Shown piece after piece: positions 34,024-46,035 of a DNA stretch of 64,000 nt (position 1 is its first letter; each line of letters opens with the position of its first letter). This DNA is from Batkoa obscura (lineage: Eukaryota; Entomophthoromycota; Entomophthoromycetes; Entomophthorales; Batkoaceae). The stretch is taken from NCBI GenBank assembly GCA_030770535.1, contig JASVEC010000005.1, forward strand, positions 1,178,001 to 1,242,000. The letters run 5' to 3'. The translations under genes were made by a program, and so were the position numbers. The notes beneath the pieces are model-generated. The model was not told the DNA's origin. It was given only the letters and a program-made list of their open reading frames with translations, and ran no database searches.

Positions 34024-34842
34024 AATGTTGTTTTTTTCTATTATGTAATGTTAGGTTTTCACAAATCCATTCTCTTTTTTATTAAAAGGTACATAGTTGT
34101 TGGTTGCATTAGTATAAGTTTTATGTATAAAAATAAATATAAAATGTATAAAATCTAAATGCTGCCAATTCTACACCACTACTGTTTTGGACTTGTTAAA
34201 AAATCCAAAGAATTTTTGGGAAAGCCTAATACACTAGACAAAGGCTTGAAAAGAGGTGGATTAAATGAGAAGTTCAACTAAAAATATGAAAATCTTTATA
34301 ATTATAGAAAATATAAGCATCAGGACTATTAAATTATGAATTTGTGTTTTAAAATGACAGCCTATTTTTGCGAAATTGGATTATTCCACTGAATAATAGA
34401 AAACAATTGCTAGTGATTAAATTTAATAAACTCATTCTAAGCGTAAATTTTAGTTTTAATGTGTTAGTTTTAAACTTAAGGTCTTTTTTAAAAACCCTAT
34501 TTCTTTAATAAGGTTATAGTGCGTCTTCTGGATAAATTTTATTATAATACGCTCACTGCTACTCCCGCATTCAGTTAATTGAAGCCATGCTTGAGGGAAC
34601 TAATATCCTTTTTTCACATGGTTTTCCATTCTTAACTGCTTAATAAAAATCAGCTGAGAGAATGAATGGCACTTGCAATTGAATCCACAATCAGCCAATA
34701 AGTATCCAAGTAAACAATGAATACTTGCTAAGGATTAGTAATTAGTAAATTGTAGGCAACCAATCAGCCTCATTAATTTAATTAGGAGTTAAAACTAAAA
34801 GTATAAATATACGTCAATTGAAATTTAAAACTTAATTTTAAA
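34024..34842. other. Intergenic, upstream of thiolase
   Basis: No gene recognised; holds the thiolase TATA box at its right end. Confidence 0.5.
34802..34809 (+). promoter_or_regulatory. TATA box of the thiolase gene
   Basis: TATAAATA, 34 bp before the ATG at 34843. Confidence 0.5.
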
Positions 34843-36135
34843 ATGGCTTCTCAAAGATTAAACCAAATCAGCAATCAGTTATCTAACAAAAACGCTACTA
34901 AGGTAGGTCACAAATCAAGTGACGATGTAGTTATCGTAGCTGCTTTGCGTACCCCAATCACTCGTGCACGTAAAGGTGGTTTCAAAGATACTCATATCGA
35001 AGACTTATTGTCCGCCGTATTCAAAGCTGTTATTGAAAAGAGTAAGATTGATCCAAAAATAGTTGAAGATATAGCTGTAGGTAATGTGTTAACTGGTACT
35101 GCTGCTACTATGTCTCGTATGGCCTCTTTACATGCTGGTATCCCAGACTCTGTTCCTATTTATTCTGTTAACCGACAATGCTCTTCTGGTCTTCAAGCTG
35201 TTGCTGCCATCGCTTCCTCAATTCAAGCTAATTTGATTGATGTTGGTATTGCTGCTGGTGTTGAATCTATGACCATGCACTATGGTGCTCAAGCTCAACC
35301 AACTTCTATCTCTGAAGCTGTAAACTCTACCAAACAGGCTGCAGAATCTCTTTTACCTATGGGGTAAGTTTATTGTATATATGTATTATTTAAATTTTTA
35401 TATTTGTTAATTAGTATCACCTCAGAAAATGTAGCCAAAGAATTCAAAGTATCACGTGAAAAACAAGATAAATTTGCTGCTACTTCTCATCAAAAAGCTG
35501 CACTTGCACAAAAGAATGGGTATTTCGATGAGGAAATCATCCCAGTTGAAACCATTGTTCTTGATAAAGAAGGTAATGAAAAGAAAGTTACTATAACTAA
35601 AGATGATGGTATCCGCCCAGAAACCACCTTTGAAACTTTAAATAAACTTAAACCAGCCTTCTCTAAGGATGGCTTTACCACTGCCGGTAACGCTTCTCAA
35701 GTATCCGATGGTGCTGCCGCTGTCTTATTAATGCGTCGTAGCAAAGCTGACCAACTCAAATTACCTATCTTAGGTAAGTATGTTTCTTCAGCCGTAGTTG
35801 GTGTACCACCACATATTATGGGTGTTGGACCAGCTTATGCAATTCCAGCTGCTGCTAAAAAAGCCGGAGTTCAAGTCCAAGATATTGAAATCGTTGAGTT
35901 AAATGAAGCCTTTGCATCTCAAGCTGTTTACAGTATTGAAAAACTTGGTTTAGATTATAACAAAGTTAATCCAAAAGGAGGAGCCATTGCTCTTGGCCAT
36001 CCTTTAGGCTGTACTGGAGCTCGTCAAGTTGCCACCCTCTTCCCAGAACTTAAAAGACAAAACAAGAAACTTGGAGCTATCTCTATGTGTATTGGTACTG
36101 GTATGGGTATGGCTGCTATCTTTGAAAGGGAATAA
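34843..36135 (+). CDS. Peroxisomal 3-ketoacyl-CoA thiolase
   Basis: Two exons joined across a 51-bp GT-AG intron (35364-35414) give 413 residues, a normal thiolase length. The nucleophilic Cys113 is in NRQCSSGLQA, the His in GGAIALGHPLGCTGARQ, and the second Cys in CIGTGMGMA near the C-terminus. The N-terminus MASQRLNQISNQL fits the peroxisomal PTS2 consensus R-L-x5-Q-L (residues 5-13), so the enzyme should be imported by the Pex7 route and perform the last step of fatty-acid beta-oxidation, releasing acetyl-CoA. It is the POT1/FOX3/ACAA1 type rather than the mitochondrial or cytosolic acetoacetyl-CoA thiolase. Codon use is mildly G+C-richer than the neighbours, as for an expressed metabolic gene. 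Confidence 0.96.
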
Positions 36136-36353
36136 TTTAATAGCACTTTGTAACTAAGATTCGAATAAAATTTAACTTTTTTTATTTAAACAGTAATCAC
36201 TTTTTATATTTATTTAAAATTTGTATAATCAATATGACTAGATTATAAATATCAATTAAATAGTAAACATTAAAAGTATGAAACCTATGATGTAACATCT
36301 AATATTATTATTTTTTAAATTTAAGGAATAGAATGAAGAGCTTATAAACAGCA

Positions 36354-37556
36354 CTAGGCCTTTGGATTCAATGTAAGATGTTTAGCCAAACTTAATAAAG
36401 TAACAATCTCATTATTAGTAGCCTTTCCATTCGCATACCAACGAATCTTTGAATTTTTATCGATCAGAAATACATAACCGATTAACCCATTCACCATTCC
36501 CAATTTTTCTCTTACTTGTTCAATACTTCCATATTTAAATAAATAATTTAACTATTAAGATGTAAATAATTAGTCTCTATTATAATTGCATACTAACAAA
36601 AAAAAACCTACTTGTCTTTCTTCATTTAGTTGATTGCGTATTTTAGATTGAAACAAGCGTGATATAAGCCCCTTCATCCATTGTTCAGACACATTAATCT
36701 ATAATAAATAAACACCTTAAATTGAACATACTATATATTAAACTTACTTCAATTAACTGCAGTTCATTTTGATTTTCCTTTGGGACCGATTTTAAAAAGT
36801 TCAAAAAAGGATGAACGAAAGTTTGAGCTTGATTTTCCCCATATTGAGATAAATAAAATGCAACTAAGCTTACTTTTTTATCCAACATATCCATTAATTC
36901 CACTTTTGAATTCGATTTTTTATATACATTTTGATTACTTAAAGGTTGTAACTCCATGTTTGGCATATAAAAGGATTCCTAAATTTGTTTTCTGTTATTA
37001 TTTTTGTTCTTTTTAGTCAAAACACCTTACCTTCTCGACTACTTCTTTTTCTATCGCTTCAAAAAGCTTACCATCGGTATTACGAATGTCTGAAAATTAA
37101 TATAAAATCTTAAAACCAAAAAGTAAAGTTAAAAATTACCATGAAAATCCTGATAATAAGGGGTCAATATTTTTCTAGTACTAAAAAGCGGTTAAGTAAA
37201 CTATAGTTCAAAACATTTTTTTAAAAAACTTACAGTTTCTTCCTTTCAAGTTGATTGCTAGCCTCATCCAATTTCAACTCAGCCTTTTCAATTTTCTTTG
37301 GCTTTTCTATATCTCCTGGAATAAAATTTCTCAACCCTAATAAATCGGCTTTCCTTTGTTTACTTTCCAAACTAATATTAAACGGACTAGGCCTTAAATC
37401 CGTGGTAGATATCGTAATCCTATTACTCCTTTCAGCCACTTTACTTTTACCCAATTCTTCAAGGACGCCTTGTTTTTCATTAACATTGTTGGTTATGGTC
37501 CTTTTAAATACTTGATTCAAGGCTCTAAATGTTGTACCAGCTTTTCTTAATCCCAT
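36354..37556 (-). CDS. ATP10: Mitochondrial F1Fo-ATPase assembly protein Atp10-like
   Basis: About six exons with introns of 45-60 bp; the last codons LLSLAKHLTLNPKA end at a TAG at 36354-36356. The N-terminus (MGLRKAGTTFRALNQVFKR) is basic and hydroxylated, as a mitochondrial presequence is. The middle exon VELMDMLDKKVSLVAFYLSQYGENQAQTFVHPFL carries the thioredoxin-like start of the Atp10 domain, and the C-terminal exon has GSIEQVREKLGMVNGLIGYVFLIDK and IRWYANG, the conserved Atp10 tail. The protein helps subunit 6 enter the Fo sector in the inner membrane. Introns were placed by eye, so exon edges in the 36540-37230 interval are approximate. Confidence 0.85.
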
Positions 37557-38570
37557 AGCTTGTTTAATATAAGAAAGATAAAGTTTGAAAATGAAAAAAA
37601 AACTAATTATGGACTTAAAATTGTTCGGTTTTTATTGGTTGAAAGGAAAATTAGAGTTTTTTAGAAATCAAAATAGCTCTATGATACTGTATTAATAAAC
37701 AAGTGAACAATATTGGCAAAGAATATAACTGTACTTTATTAATGCTATTATTTAAATATTATTTAGTGTTGATTTTAAATTTGTCGATTTAAAGTATATT
37801 TTATATCAAGTATTTTGTGTATTCTTTTATAAAAGCAGTAGTAAATTAACAAATACTTTAAAGCCTTTATTTTTTACAATCTGATTTCTATAGCATTTAA
37901 GCTGATGTAAATTAAAGCTTATACCATCAATCTATTTTACAACAAGTTATTGTTTTATAGTATGATTTGTTTTGTTATTTTATAGTTTTAAACTCAGCTA
38001 TTTTACCCTTTCGATACCAAGTAAATTTTGAAAAACAAGTTCACTGTGAATAGAGTTTATTGCTAACTGTGACAAACTAGACGAAATATCTCGTCTATGG
38101 GACTGAAAGGGTTAAAACTAAACTACGATTTTAGTGCAAAAATTATTTTCAAATATGCATTCATTAAAAGCCTAGAACCCACTTTATGTAAGGAAAACAA
38201 AAGAGAGTAGAAAGGAGTTTAGTTCAATATCCAAAAAACTTCAAAATACATTAGGATTTATTAAAGAGTACTAATCCCAAGCTGTTCATAATATTTCACA
38301 GTATTCTCTTGTATAGAGGTTTCGAAACATTAAACATATTCAAGTTTTCTATTAATTTAATTAATTTAATTATAAAGAATAAATTAAAACGATCATGATG
38401 GTAAATAACTTGAAACCATAAATTAATTCTATTTGATTGGTTTAAAGACGCAATTTAAACTTAATATGGCCAATCAAAAATGATATCATTAATTATCCAC
38501 ATGTGAAGTATAACAATAATCTAAATAAAAATTTAGAAAAGTGGAGAAATAGGAAATTATTTTTTTAAAG
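37557..38570. other. Intergenic, 1 kb, with a perfect hairpin
   Basis: No gene. A perfect 7-bp stem with a 6-nt loop (TAGACGA-AATATC-TCGTCTA) lies at 38078-38097; it has no U-run after it. No other structure recognised. Confidence 0.5.
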
Positions 38571-39578
38571 ATGGACCAACTACCAAGATACAATAAAGAA
38601 TTTCAATCAGATAATTATGAAACAAATACCAAAAGATGGAATCAAACGATGAAGGAAAAGAGTAGAAATTATCCTATAAACTCACCTTTCTTTACTACCC
38701 CACCAAAGTTAAACAACAGCCCTTTAGATAGTAGTAGTAATAATTTTAATGAGCTAAGATCTAGGTCTCATTTAAACCCACAAAGTTTAAAGAATGACAA
38801 AAGTAATGAAAGGAAATTGCCTAGTATCCGACAACATTCAAGGTCCAGCTCGTTGACATTTAATCATTATTTGTCCGAGTTATCGCCAAATTATCAATCA
38901 GGGTTTAGTACAATTAATGAAGCTAAGGAAAATAGTTTAGAGCTCAATTATTTTCAAGATATTGATAGTGAAGCATCTGATTTAGAAATGGAAAAGAATA
39001 GTAATGGATTGGGACTTTTCAATTTAAATTCAAGGTCAAAAAAATTACCATTGTCACCTAAACAAGAAAAGGAACTTGAATTAGAAAATTACAAGAATTT
39101 AATTGAGCAGCAGAAAAAAACAATCGCTACTATATCCTCAGAATTATCAAAAGCTCAATTTCATATAACAGAATTAAATCATAGGATCAATGATGCTGAA
39201 AATAAACAAAAAGAGAGCAATGATAAACTGAAGAATGTTACTATTCGTTGTATTCAAGCAGAAAAAAGAGAAGTAGAAATTAAAGAAAAATATGATGCAA
39301 TTGAAGAAGAAACAATATTATTAAAGGAAGAATTATTGGAATTAAAAAAAGAAAAGGGAATCAAACAGATTATTGAAAAAGACAATCATGTTACAAAAAA
39401 GAAAATTGAATTAGAAATGAGTTTAAATCAAATAATGGATGACTCTAAGATTTCTTTACAACAGCTTATTAATCAATACAATAAATTAAATTTAATAAAG
39501 AATGAATTACATAATATAAATAGTATAATACTTATAGATGAGGAGCTAAAACAAGATGATAATATTAATATAAATTAA
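38571..39578 (+). CDS. Coiled-coil protein, unidentified
   Basis: Intronless, 335 residues. The first 165 are Ser/Asn-rich and probably disordered. Residues about 165-310 are a long heptad-rich, Lys/Glu-rich coiled coil (EQQKKTIATISSELSKAQFH, DAIEEETILLKEELLELKKE). The tail (QDDNININ) is acidic. No catalytic motif, signal or membrane segment is seen. The pattern, a disordered head followed by a coiled coil, is common in septum, spindle-pole or scaffold proteins, but nothing more can be claimed. It starts at the first ATG of the frame and runs tail-to-tail with the nitronate monooxygenase gene 35 bp further on. Confidence 0.75.
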   Translation: MDQLPRYNKEFQSDNYETNTKRWNQTMKEKSRNYPINSPFFTTPPKLNNSPLDSSSNNFNELRSRSHLNPQSLKNDKSNERKLPSIRQHSRSSSLTFNHYLSELSPNYQSGFSTINEAKENSLELNYFQDIDSEASDLEMEKNSNGLGLFNLNSRSKKLPLSPKQEKELELENYKNLIEQQKKTIATISSELSKAQFHITELNHRINDAENKQKESNDKLKNVTIRCIQAEKREVEIKEKYDAIEEETILLKEELLELKKEKGIKQIIEKDNHVTKKKIELEMSLNQIMDDSKISLQQLINQYNKLNLIKNELHNINSIILIDEELKQDDNININ

Positions 39579-39613
39579 AGGTTATAAATAAGTTACTTAA
39601 AAAAACAATTTAT

Positions 39614-40700
39614 TTATAATTTAGAGTGAGTAGAAGGAACTGGGATCCATTGTTGGCGCGAACGATGTTGTAAATGTAAATAATAATAATCTTTAACTAT
39701 TTTATCAATAATTTCCCTTGCACTTTTGCGCTCCTTTACTAAACCTACTCCCATACCTGCAAATACACCCTAAATAAAATTAAATTAAAATAAAAATTAT
39801 ATTAAAATTAATTACCAAAATATTATAATTTCCTTCTTTTTTAGCACTTTCATAATCCTTTTTGTTGATTTTTATTTCTCCTGTTGTTACTTGATTTTTT
39901 AATAATCTTGCTCCAAATCTATTTAAATCCCAATCAATACCCCGTAATTGATCAACGACTCCAGTACTTAAAGTGCTATCTGAGTTAGCTTTAACAATTA
40001 GATCTTTAGCTTTAGGATTTAATAAGCTTTCATTAGCTACTGTTAAAGCTGTGCCTAAAACTACTCCAGTGGCACCTATAGCTAAAGCACCAGATAAACC
40101 ACGCCAGTCAACAATACCTCCAGCAGCAATAACTAAAGGTGGATTTTTTATATTTTCAAATTCTCTAAGTATATTACTAATCAAAACAAAAGTAGATAGT
40201 CCTTCTTTAGGACCATGACCACCAGCCTCTAAACCTTGTGCTACAATAACATCAGCCCCATCTTTAGCAGCAATTAAAGCTTCTTGTACATTATCTACCT
40301 GAATAAAAATCTTAATATTAGGATTAAAATGGCGCGCTTTAGATAAATAAGAATTATAATTCCCAAATGAAAACCAAAGTGCTTTTGGATTTGCGTTTAA
40401 TGCTAAATCAAATACACTTTCCTGAATTTTCCACGTAATAAATCCGATTCCAATAGGTAAACTTCTTTGTGGGTTTGGTAAACTTGGTTGTGATAACTCT
40501 AATTGAAGTACTGCATGTTCTAATTGCTCAATTAAAAAACTTTCATTATTGTAGCCTGCTGCTATAAAACCTAAACCCCCTGCTAATTGTACACTTGCTG
40601 CTAACTCACCTCCACTTACTCCAGCCATTGGAGCACCAATAATAGGTAACTTTATCTGTAATAAATTCAACAGTTCGCCAACGCTACGATCTTTTCCCAT
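39614..40700 (-). CDS. Nitronate monooxygenase-like flavoenzyme
   Basis: Two exons; the intron at 39770-39815 (46 bp) adds the C-terminal GVFAGMGVGLVKERKSAREI and gives 346 residues. Conserved features are LPIIGAPMAGVSGGELAASV at the N-terminus, GGLGFIAAGY, GADVIVAQGLEAGGHGPKEG (with the His at the AGGHG active site), VIAAGGIVDWRGLSGALAIG and GATGVVLGTAL for FMN phosphate. The family oxidises alkyl nitronates, including propionate-3-nitronate, with FMN and O2. The short second exon, hidden by the intron, would be missed by a plain frame search. The tail-to-tail neighbour on the plus strand is the coiled-coil gene. Confidence 0.92.
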
Positions 40701-41603
40701 TTCACTTAAATAAATGTTAATAATAAATTAAAAATCTTAAATATTATTTACTCATAGTTCATTCTTTTGTTTAAATACATTTTGTTTTCAATGGTGTAAT
40801 AAAAAGGATTTTTTACTTCATTTTGAAAAAATATGGCGTGCTTTTATACATTTACTTGAATGTCATTCATTCTTTATTGGTTGCTTATTAAAACCTGCTT
40901 TCCCGAGTTTGAGTAATATCTATTTGTCAGCATTTTTAAAAAAATAATTTCAATAAATTTTCATTACTTTACACCCCATTGTTTCATTATTATATATAAT
41001 AAACATTTAATGAGTGTAAAATCAGTATCAATATTCTTTTCTATAAATTCTTAACAGAATATTATCATGGTCCTAGTTTTTAAATAAAAGTATAGTTTAA
41101 TTTTATAAATAAAATCGCAGTCACATTTAAAAATTTAGTTTTATTTTTTCAAAATAATAAGTACTATTAAATAATCAATGACTCAAAACGCTTTAATTAA
41201 AATAAAAACGATATTAGCAGCTTTGATATTATTCTTTAGCTTCGTGTTGCTGATATACATTAATTTGTACCTAAGATATAACTTTTTTCCATTTTAAATT
41301 ATCTAAATATTGCAAATTAGGCATTGATACTAAGAAAATAGAGCTTTAATTTTGCAAGTTTAAACTTATTTCAAACTATAAAATCTACAACTTGCTTTTG
41401 TTAAAAAAGGGACAATTATTCACACTTAAAATTTATGTCATTTATATTCAGATAGTATTAGTAAAAGGAAATTTACATTATTAATTTCTAATTATAAGAC
41501 GATTAAATATAAAATTAAATTAAAGATTGAACCTTTTATTATAGTTGAATAAGTAAATTCAGATTATATAATATAATGAGTTTTACATTAAGTTTTGATT
41601 ATC
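40701..41603. other. Intergenic, 0.9 kb
   Basis: AT-rich; no gene or RNA recognised. Confidence 0.5.
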
Positions 41604-41703
41604 TGAGAGTGTTTTTTTAGCTTCATCACTTTTTTCATCTTTCGAGCGCTATTTGAGTGGAAAAACTATTAGTAAAACTCTTAAACACAAAAATACATCC
41701 CCA
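41604..41703 (-). repeat. MITE copy
   Basis: Starts TGAGAGTGTTTTTTTAG and ends ACATCCCCA. Confidence 0.88.
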
Positions 41704-41970
41704 TTTATAAGTTGGTTATATTTTTATACAACTATCATGGGCATAGTTTAAATGACAAGCCCTATAAAGCTTTTTATCATTTAAAGGCTGTCATCATTGA
41801 TAGATAAATATAAACAGCTATCATCAACAAATTATTTTTGTTTACAGTAAGTTTAATCTCAGTAAATGATTCAATAACAAAGTACTTACTGTTAAACTCC
41901 AATCATTATTGAATGAAGTTTCACTTATCATAGATTAAAATTCAAACTATTATAAAATTTTAGCTTACAT

Positions 41971-42527
41971 TATTTTGACAAATAATTTACATATTTTTAT
42001 AAAAACTAAGTACACATCAATAAAATAAGTTATTACCAATTTTTAAGAAAAGTTTGTGTCATTTTACATAGAAAAAGTAGTAATTGAACTAAAAAAGATT
42101 GATTTACTCTTAACCAAGAAATTTACCAATTTTTAGACTTTTATTTCTTAAAGTAGGAAGGGTTATTATAAAATGAAACCTTAACTTCAAGTATCTAAAT
42201 TGCATATAAATTAGTCCTTTTAAGTGATATTAAAAGGCTTGTCAATTATCCTATATCAAAGCTTGATATTTGTTTAAAACCCTAAACACTTTAAATTTTA
42301 CACTATATCAAATTTTAAGCTTTTCAAATTTTATACTCTCTAATAAGCTTTAATAAATCAATAGTTTTTTCGTAATTTTACACATAAATTTAAGTCTCTT
42401 TTTTTAAAGCCAATTACTATTTTTTCTATGTAAAAATGACACAAGCTTTTCTTAAAAATTGGTAATAACTTATTTTATTGATGTGTACTTAGTTTTTATA
42501 AAAATATGTAAATTATTTGTCAAAATA
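41971..42527. mobile_element. 557-bp foldback element with long inverted arms
   Basis: The left arm (41971-42086) starts TATTTTGACAAATAATTTAC; the right arm (42411-42527) is its complement, with about three differences in 116 bp. The 324-bp spacer has no reading frame of note. Long near-identical arms, no coding and terminal TATTTTGACA point to a non-autonomous foldback or long-arm MITE, unrelated to the 100-bp family. It lies about 150 bp upstream of the intact F-box gene. Confidence 0.85.
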
Positions 42528-42631
42528 GTATGCTATTAAATAAACTTTAATCTATTATATACTAGTCTATTATATATTAAGTTTTGGTCATAATATGCGA
42601 ATATGATTTAATTGGGATGCTATTTGAAAAG

Positions 42632-42639
42632 TATAAAAG
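42632..42639 (+). promoter_or_regulatory. TATA box of the F-box gene
   Basis: TATAAAAG, 38 bp before the ATG at 42677. Confidence 0.55.
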
Positions 42640-42676
42640 ATAAATCAAACTCTTTTATTCTATATCCCACTTCAAA

Positions 42677-43972
42677 ATGAGTTTAACTCTTGAATATCTA
42701 TCCGAGATTTTACTGGAAGACGTTTTTAGATACTTGGATCCAATTGATCTATTCGACATATGCTTCTTAAATAAATACTTGTTTGAGGTTGTTGGAAAGG
42801 TCATCAAGTCCCACCTAATACATTCAGTTTATAATCATAATAAGTATGGAAAATATTACAATTATCAAAAAAAATTCATTATGGAAAATGGAGCATTGAT
42901 AAAATATATAAATATAAACGACGACACAATTGAACTTTTAAATTTTTGCCCTGATATAACGTCTATAGTTTATACACAATCATATAATAAGTATTATAAT
43001 AAGCTAGCCATTAAATTTCCGAAATTAAGGAAACTATGCTTATCTTATAAATACTCACAACCGGTAGTATTTGATAATTATTTAAAGCAACTTGAAGTAT
43101 TTGAAATTAATGGGTCTTTTGAATTTATTGAAGATAATATCAAGAGCTTGGATCCATACAAAGTAAAAGTATTGAAAATGTGTTCTGATTGTGCATTTCG
43201 TCTTAATGGGTTGGATATTGTTAAGAAGTTTAAGGAATTAAGAGTTTTACATCTAAAATCAAAAAGAGCTATTTCTATTCCTACTGTATTTAATTCTAAT
43301 ATTAATTTTAATCACAATCTAAAATTAAAAATTGAAGGGGGGCTAGGTAAGTCCCATATTAAATGTTTAGGTAATTTGAAGCAATTAAAAAAGATACAAA
43401 TATTGAATTATGATACTTCTTATTTTGATGTTGATAATGAGAATAATAATTTAACTTTAATCGGAAATAGCAACGCTATTTCTTTAGGAAAATTCAACTC
43501 AAGTGACATAATTCATTATGATTTTTTAAAGCTACGAACATTAAAAAATATTTATTTCGATAAACTCTCGAAAAATATATTACATTTAATTTCACCATTA
43601 ACAAATATCCAAACCATTTATTTTGATGAGCTTTGTTTTAATATAAAGGAAATATTTAACAAAACCAAGTTAAATGAAAGCGATCTTTATAATAAAGAAT
43701 ATAATTCAATTAAGTGCAATTCTATAAAGGAGATTTCAATTGATAAATTTAATTTTTCACTTAATACATTTTTATGTTTTTTGGCTCTTTTTCCATGCCT
43801 TAAGCTTCTTAGAATTAGAGATTCTTTTAAGCTGGAAAGTATAAACATAGAAGTTCATTATAGTCTTACCACTCCTCTATTACTTATTGCTCCTATGACA
43901 TATGAATTAGATCTAGCTTATTATGATGAAGTTGAAAAAATCCCAATGTTGAGTTTAATTAAATCCAAATAA
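42677..43972 (+). CDS. F-box / leucine-rich repeat-like protein, intact
   Basis: Intronless, 431 residues. The N-terminus LEYLSEILLEDVFRYLDPID begins a degenerate F-box (about residues 4-45), which would recruit the protein to Skp1 in an SCF ubiquitin ligase. Then follow leucine-rich segments at about 25-residue spacing (for example KFPKLRKLCLSYK, QLEVFEINGSFEF, ELRVLHLKSKRA, FPCLKLLRIRDSF) forming a likely substrate-binding solenoid, and the family tail EKIPMLSLIK. Four relatives lie within 16 kb, two of them visibly dead and one dead with insertions. The substrate is unknown. Confidence 0.85.
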   Translation: MSLTLEYLSEILLEDVFRYLDPIDLFDICFLNKYLFEVVGKVIKSHLIHSVYNHNKYGKYYNYQKKFIMENGALIKYININDDTIELLNFCPDITSIVYTQSYNKYYNKLAIKFPKLRKLCLSYKYSQPVVFDNYLKQLEVFEINGSFEFIEDNIKSLDPYKVKVLKMCSDCAFRLNGLDIVKKFKELRVLHLKSKRAISIPTVFNSNINFNHNLKLKIEGGLGKSHIKCLGNLKQLKKIQILNYDTSYFDVDNENNNLTLIGNSNAISLGKFNSSDIIHYDFLKLRTLKNIYFDKLSKNILHLISPLTNIQTIYFDELCFNIKEIFNKTKLNESDLYNKEYNSIKCNSIKEISIDKFNFSLNTFLCFLALFPCLKLLRIRDSFKLESINIEVHYSLTTPLLLIAPMTYELDLAYYDEVEKIPMLSLIKSK

Positions 43973-44534
43973 CTTCCTTGTCAGATTTATTACTGCTATT
44001 TAAATAAATTATCTTTATGCCTTATTTTGGTTATTTTAATTTTTAATTTATATTATTATTTATATCATATAGTAATAAAAAGTTGAATAGAATAATTTAA
44101 AAATACATCTAAAAATAAGTAATCACTAAAGTATAAATTTAAATTGCTCATGGTTGAATAATTATAAAAAATAAGAAATAAGAAATAAAGTTTAATGTTT
44201 ATATGAAAGCAAAATGTTCAATATAATAATGTAACTAAAATGGTAGTAATTTTTATTATAAAAGTCAGAAATTTGAATTAGATATAAACTGACTGATCCT
44301 TTATATATATTTATAATGAGTTTTATATTTTATTATGACTAAAAAGCTGTATAAACAGTTATGAGTACGAAGCTATTTATTGTTAATAAGTATTAACTTT
44401 ATTAAATAATCTGATGCTAAAATGACTGCAGTTTTATTTAAATCATTATTGATCAAAGCTTTAGTCATTACATATTAAAATTTAATCTATTATTAACAAA
44501 AGATAATATATGTGTTAAAGTTTTAGTAACTAAA
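43973..44534. other. Intergenic between F-box gene and relic
   Basis: AT-rich; nothing recognised. Confidence 0.5.
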
Positions 44535-44633
44535 TGGGGATGTATTTTTGTGTTTAAGAAGTTTACTAACAATTTTTCTGCTCAAATAGCGCTTAAAAGA
44601 TGGAAAAAATAATGAAACCAAAAAAACCCCTCA
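44535..44633 (+). repeat. MITE copy
   Basis: Starts TGGGGATGTATTTTTGTG and ends ACCCCTCA; lies about 90 bp upstream of the start of the next F-box relic. Confidence 0.88.
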
Positions 44634-44724
44634 TATGTATATGTAATTTAACTAAGATGGCATTTAAACAGTATAGAAGGTAGATAGATTAAGCCCATTT
44701 TTTAATTTTTTATTTCGCTTCAAT

Positions 44725-46035
44725 ATGAGTTTAAAGTTTGAGTATTTATCTAAAATTCTATTAGAAGAGATTTTCAATATGTGGATCCGATTAATTTATT
44801 TAACCTGTATTTCTTAAGTAGGTATCTGTTCAACGTTGTAGGGAAAGTTATTAAGTTCAATTTAACTCATTCAATTTATGATCAATATAAACATAAAAGA
44901 TGTAATAGCTACCAAAGCAAGCTTATTAAAAGAAAAATGGATCATTAATGAAGCATATTAATCTAAATGTTAGAGTAATTGAGTATTTAAATGATTATTC
45001 AAACATAATTTCTATAGATCATACAGAAACGCTTTTCAATGAAAAAAATATCAAGCTGGAGATCAAACTACCAGAGTTGAGAAAATTGATTGTTATTCAT
45101 CAATTATACACAATTGTTTATGCTATTTAATAACTATTTAAACCAGCTTGAAGAATTCCGGGCTAACGGAAGTAATTTAACTATTGAGAATACTATCAGA
45201 GATTTAAATTCAAGCAAATTAAAGTCACTCATATTAAATGCAAATAACAGATATTCGAACCTTCGTGGATTAGATATTATTAAAATGAAATTTAATGAGT
45301 TAAAAGTATTATAGTTTAGTCAAGGACTAACGGATATATTTATTTTACTGAAAATAACCCAAAGATGAATTTTGTTTTTAATATAGTTAAAAATTATAGG
45401 GAAATTTGACTTTAATTTTAATATTGGTTATTCAGGAAACTTAAAATAACTGAAAAGTGTGACACTATTAGATAACACCAGTCAATTTTTTAACACCATA
45501 AGCAAACGTAATAATATTACATTTTTAAAGAAGTATTGTGCTATAGAACTATAGATATGGGGATATACTTTTTTGTTTCAAAATATTTAATAGATTATGA
45601 TTTTTTAAAATTGCTAAGTGTAAAGCAAATCTATATCGATAGCTTAATAAATGAGCTATTAAATTTAATATTTTTTTTATTAAATATCCAAATTATATAC
45701 ATTGATGATTTTTATAACTATTATTTTTATTATGATTTATCCTATGATAGCTATAATTATAATAAAATCCATTTTTATACTAGAAAATATGGGTTAATCA
45801 AATGTACATTTGTAAAATATATTAAAATTGACTCTTTTAGTGATACTTTTGATAACTTTCTCCTTCTTTTATCCACATTCCCAAACCTTTGAACACTTAA
45901 AATATTTAATTTTAAACTAATGTATATTTATATAACAGTCAAACATGGACTTACTACCCCTTCATTGTTATTTGTCGCTATATTACACCTGAAGAAAATT
46001 TAACTTATTATAAGTGGAAAAAATCTAGTAGATAA
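44725..46035 (+). pseudogene. F-box/leucine-rich protein relic
   Basis: Starts MSLKFEYLSKILLEEIF, then loses frame inside the F-box. Homologous pieces follow in at least three frames: MKHINLNVRVIEYLNDYSN (44948), FNNYLNQLEEFRANGSNLTI (45120) and FLKLLSVKQIYIDSLINELL (45602), then SDTFDNFLLLLSTFPNL, and a decayed tail near 46010. A MITE fragment at 45558-45579 lies in the middle. Best relative by eye is the intact gene at 56962-58293. Confidence 0.85.
45558..45579 (+). repeat. MITE fragment inside the F-box relic
   Basis: TGGGGATATACTTTTTTG plus GTTT, matching only the left 22 bp of the MITE; the rest is absent. Confidence 0.5.

Noticed and set aside
33976-34158. 60-codon open frame on the plus strand
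   Set aside because: Begins in a MITE and continues into AT-rich non-coding DNA.
38078-38097. Hairpin as a terminator
   Set aside because: No U-run, no upstream gene end nearby, and the genome is eukaryotic; left as an isolated perfect hairpin.
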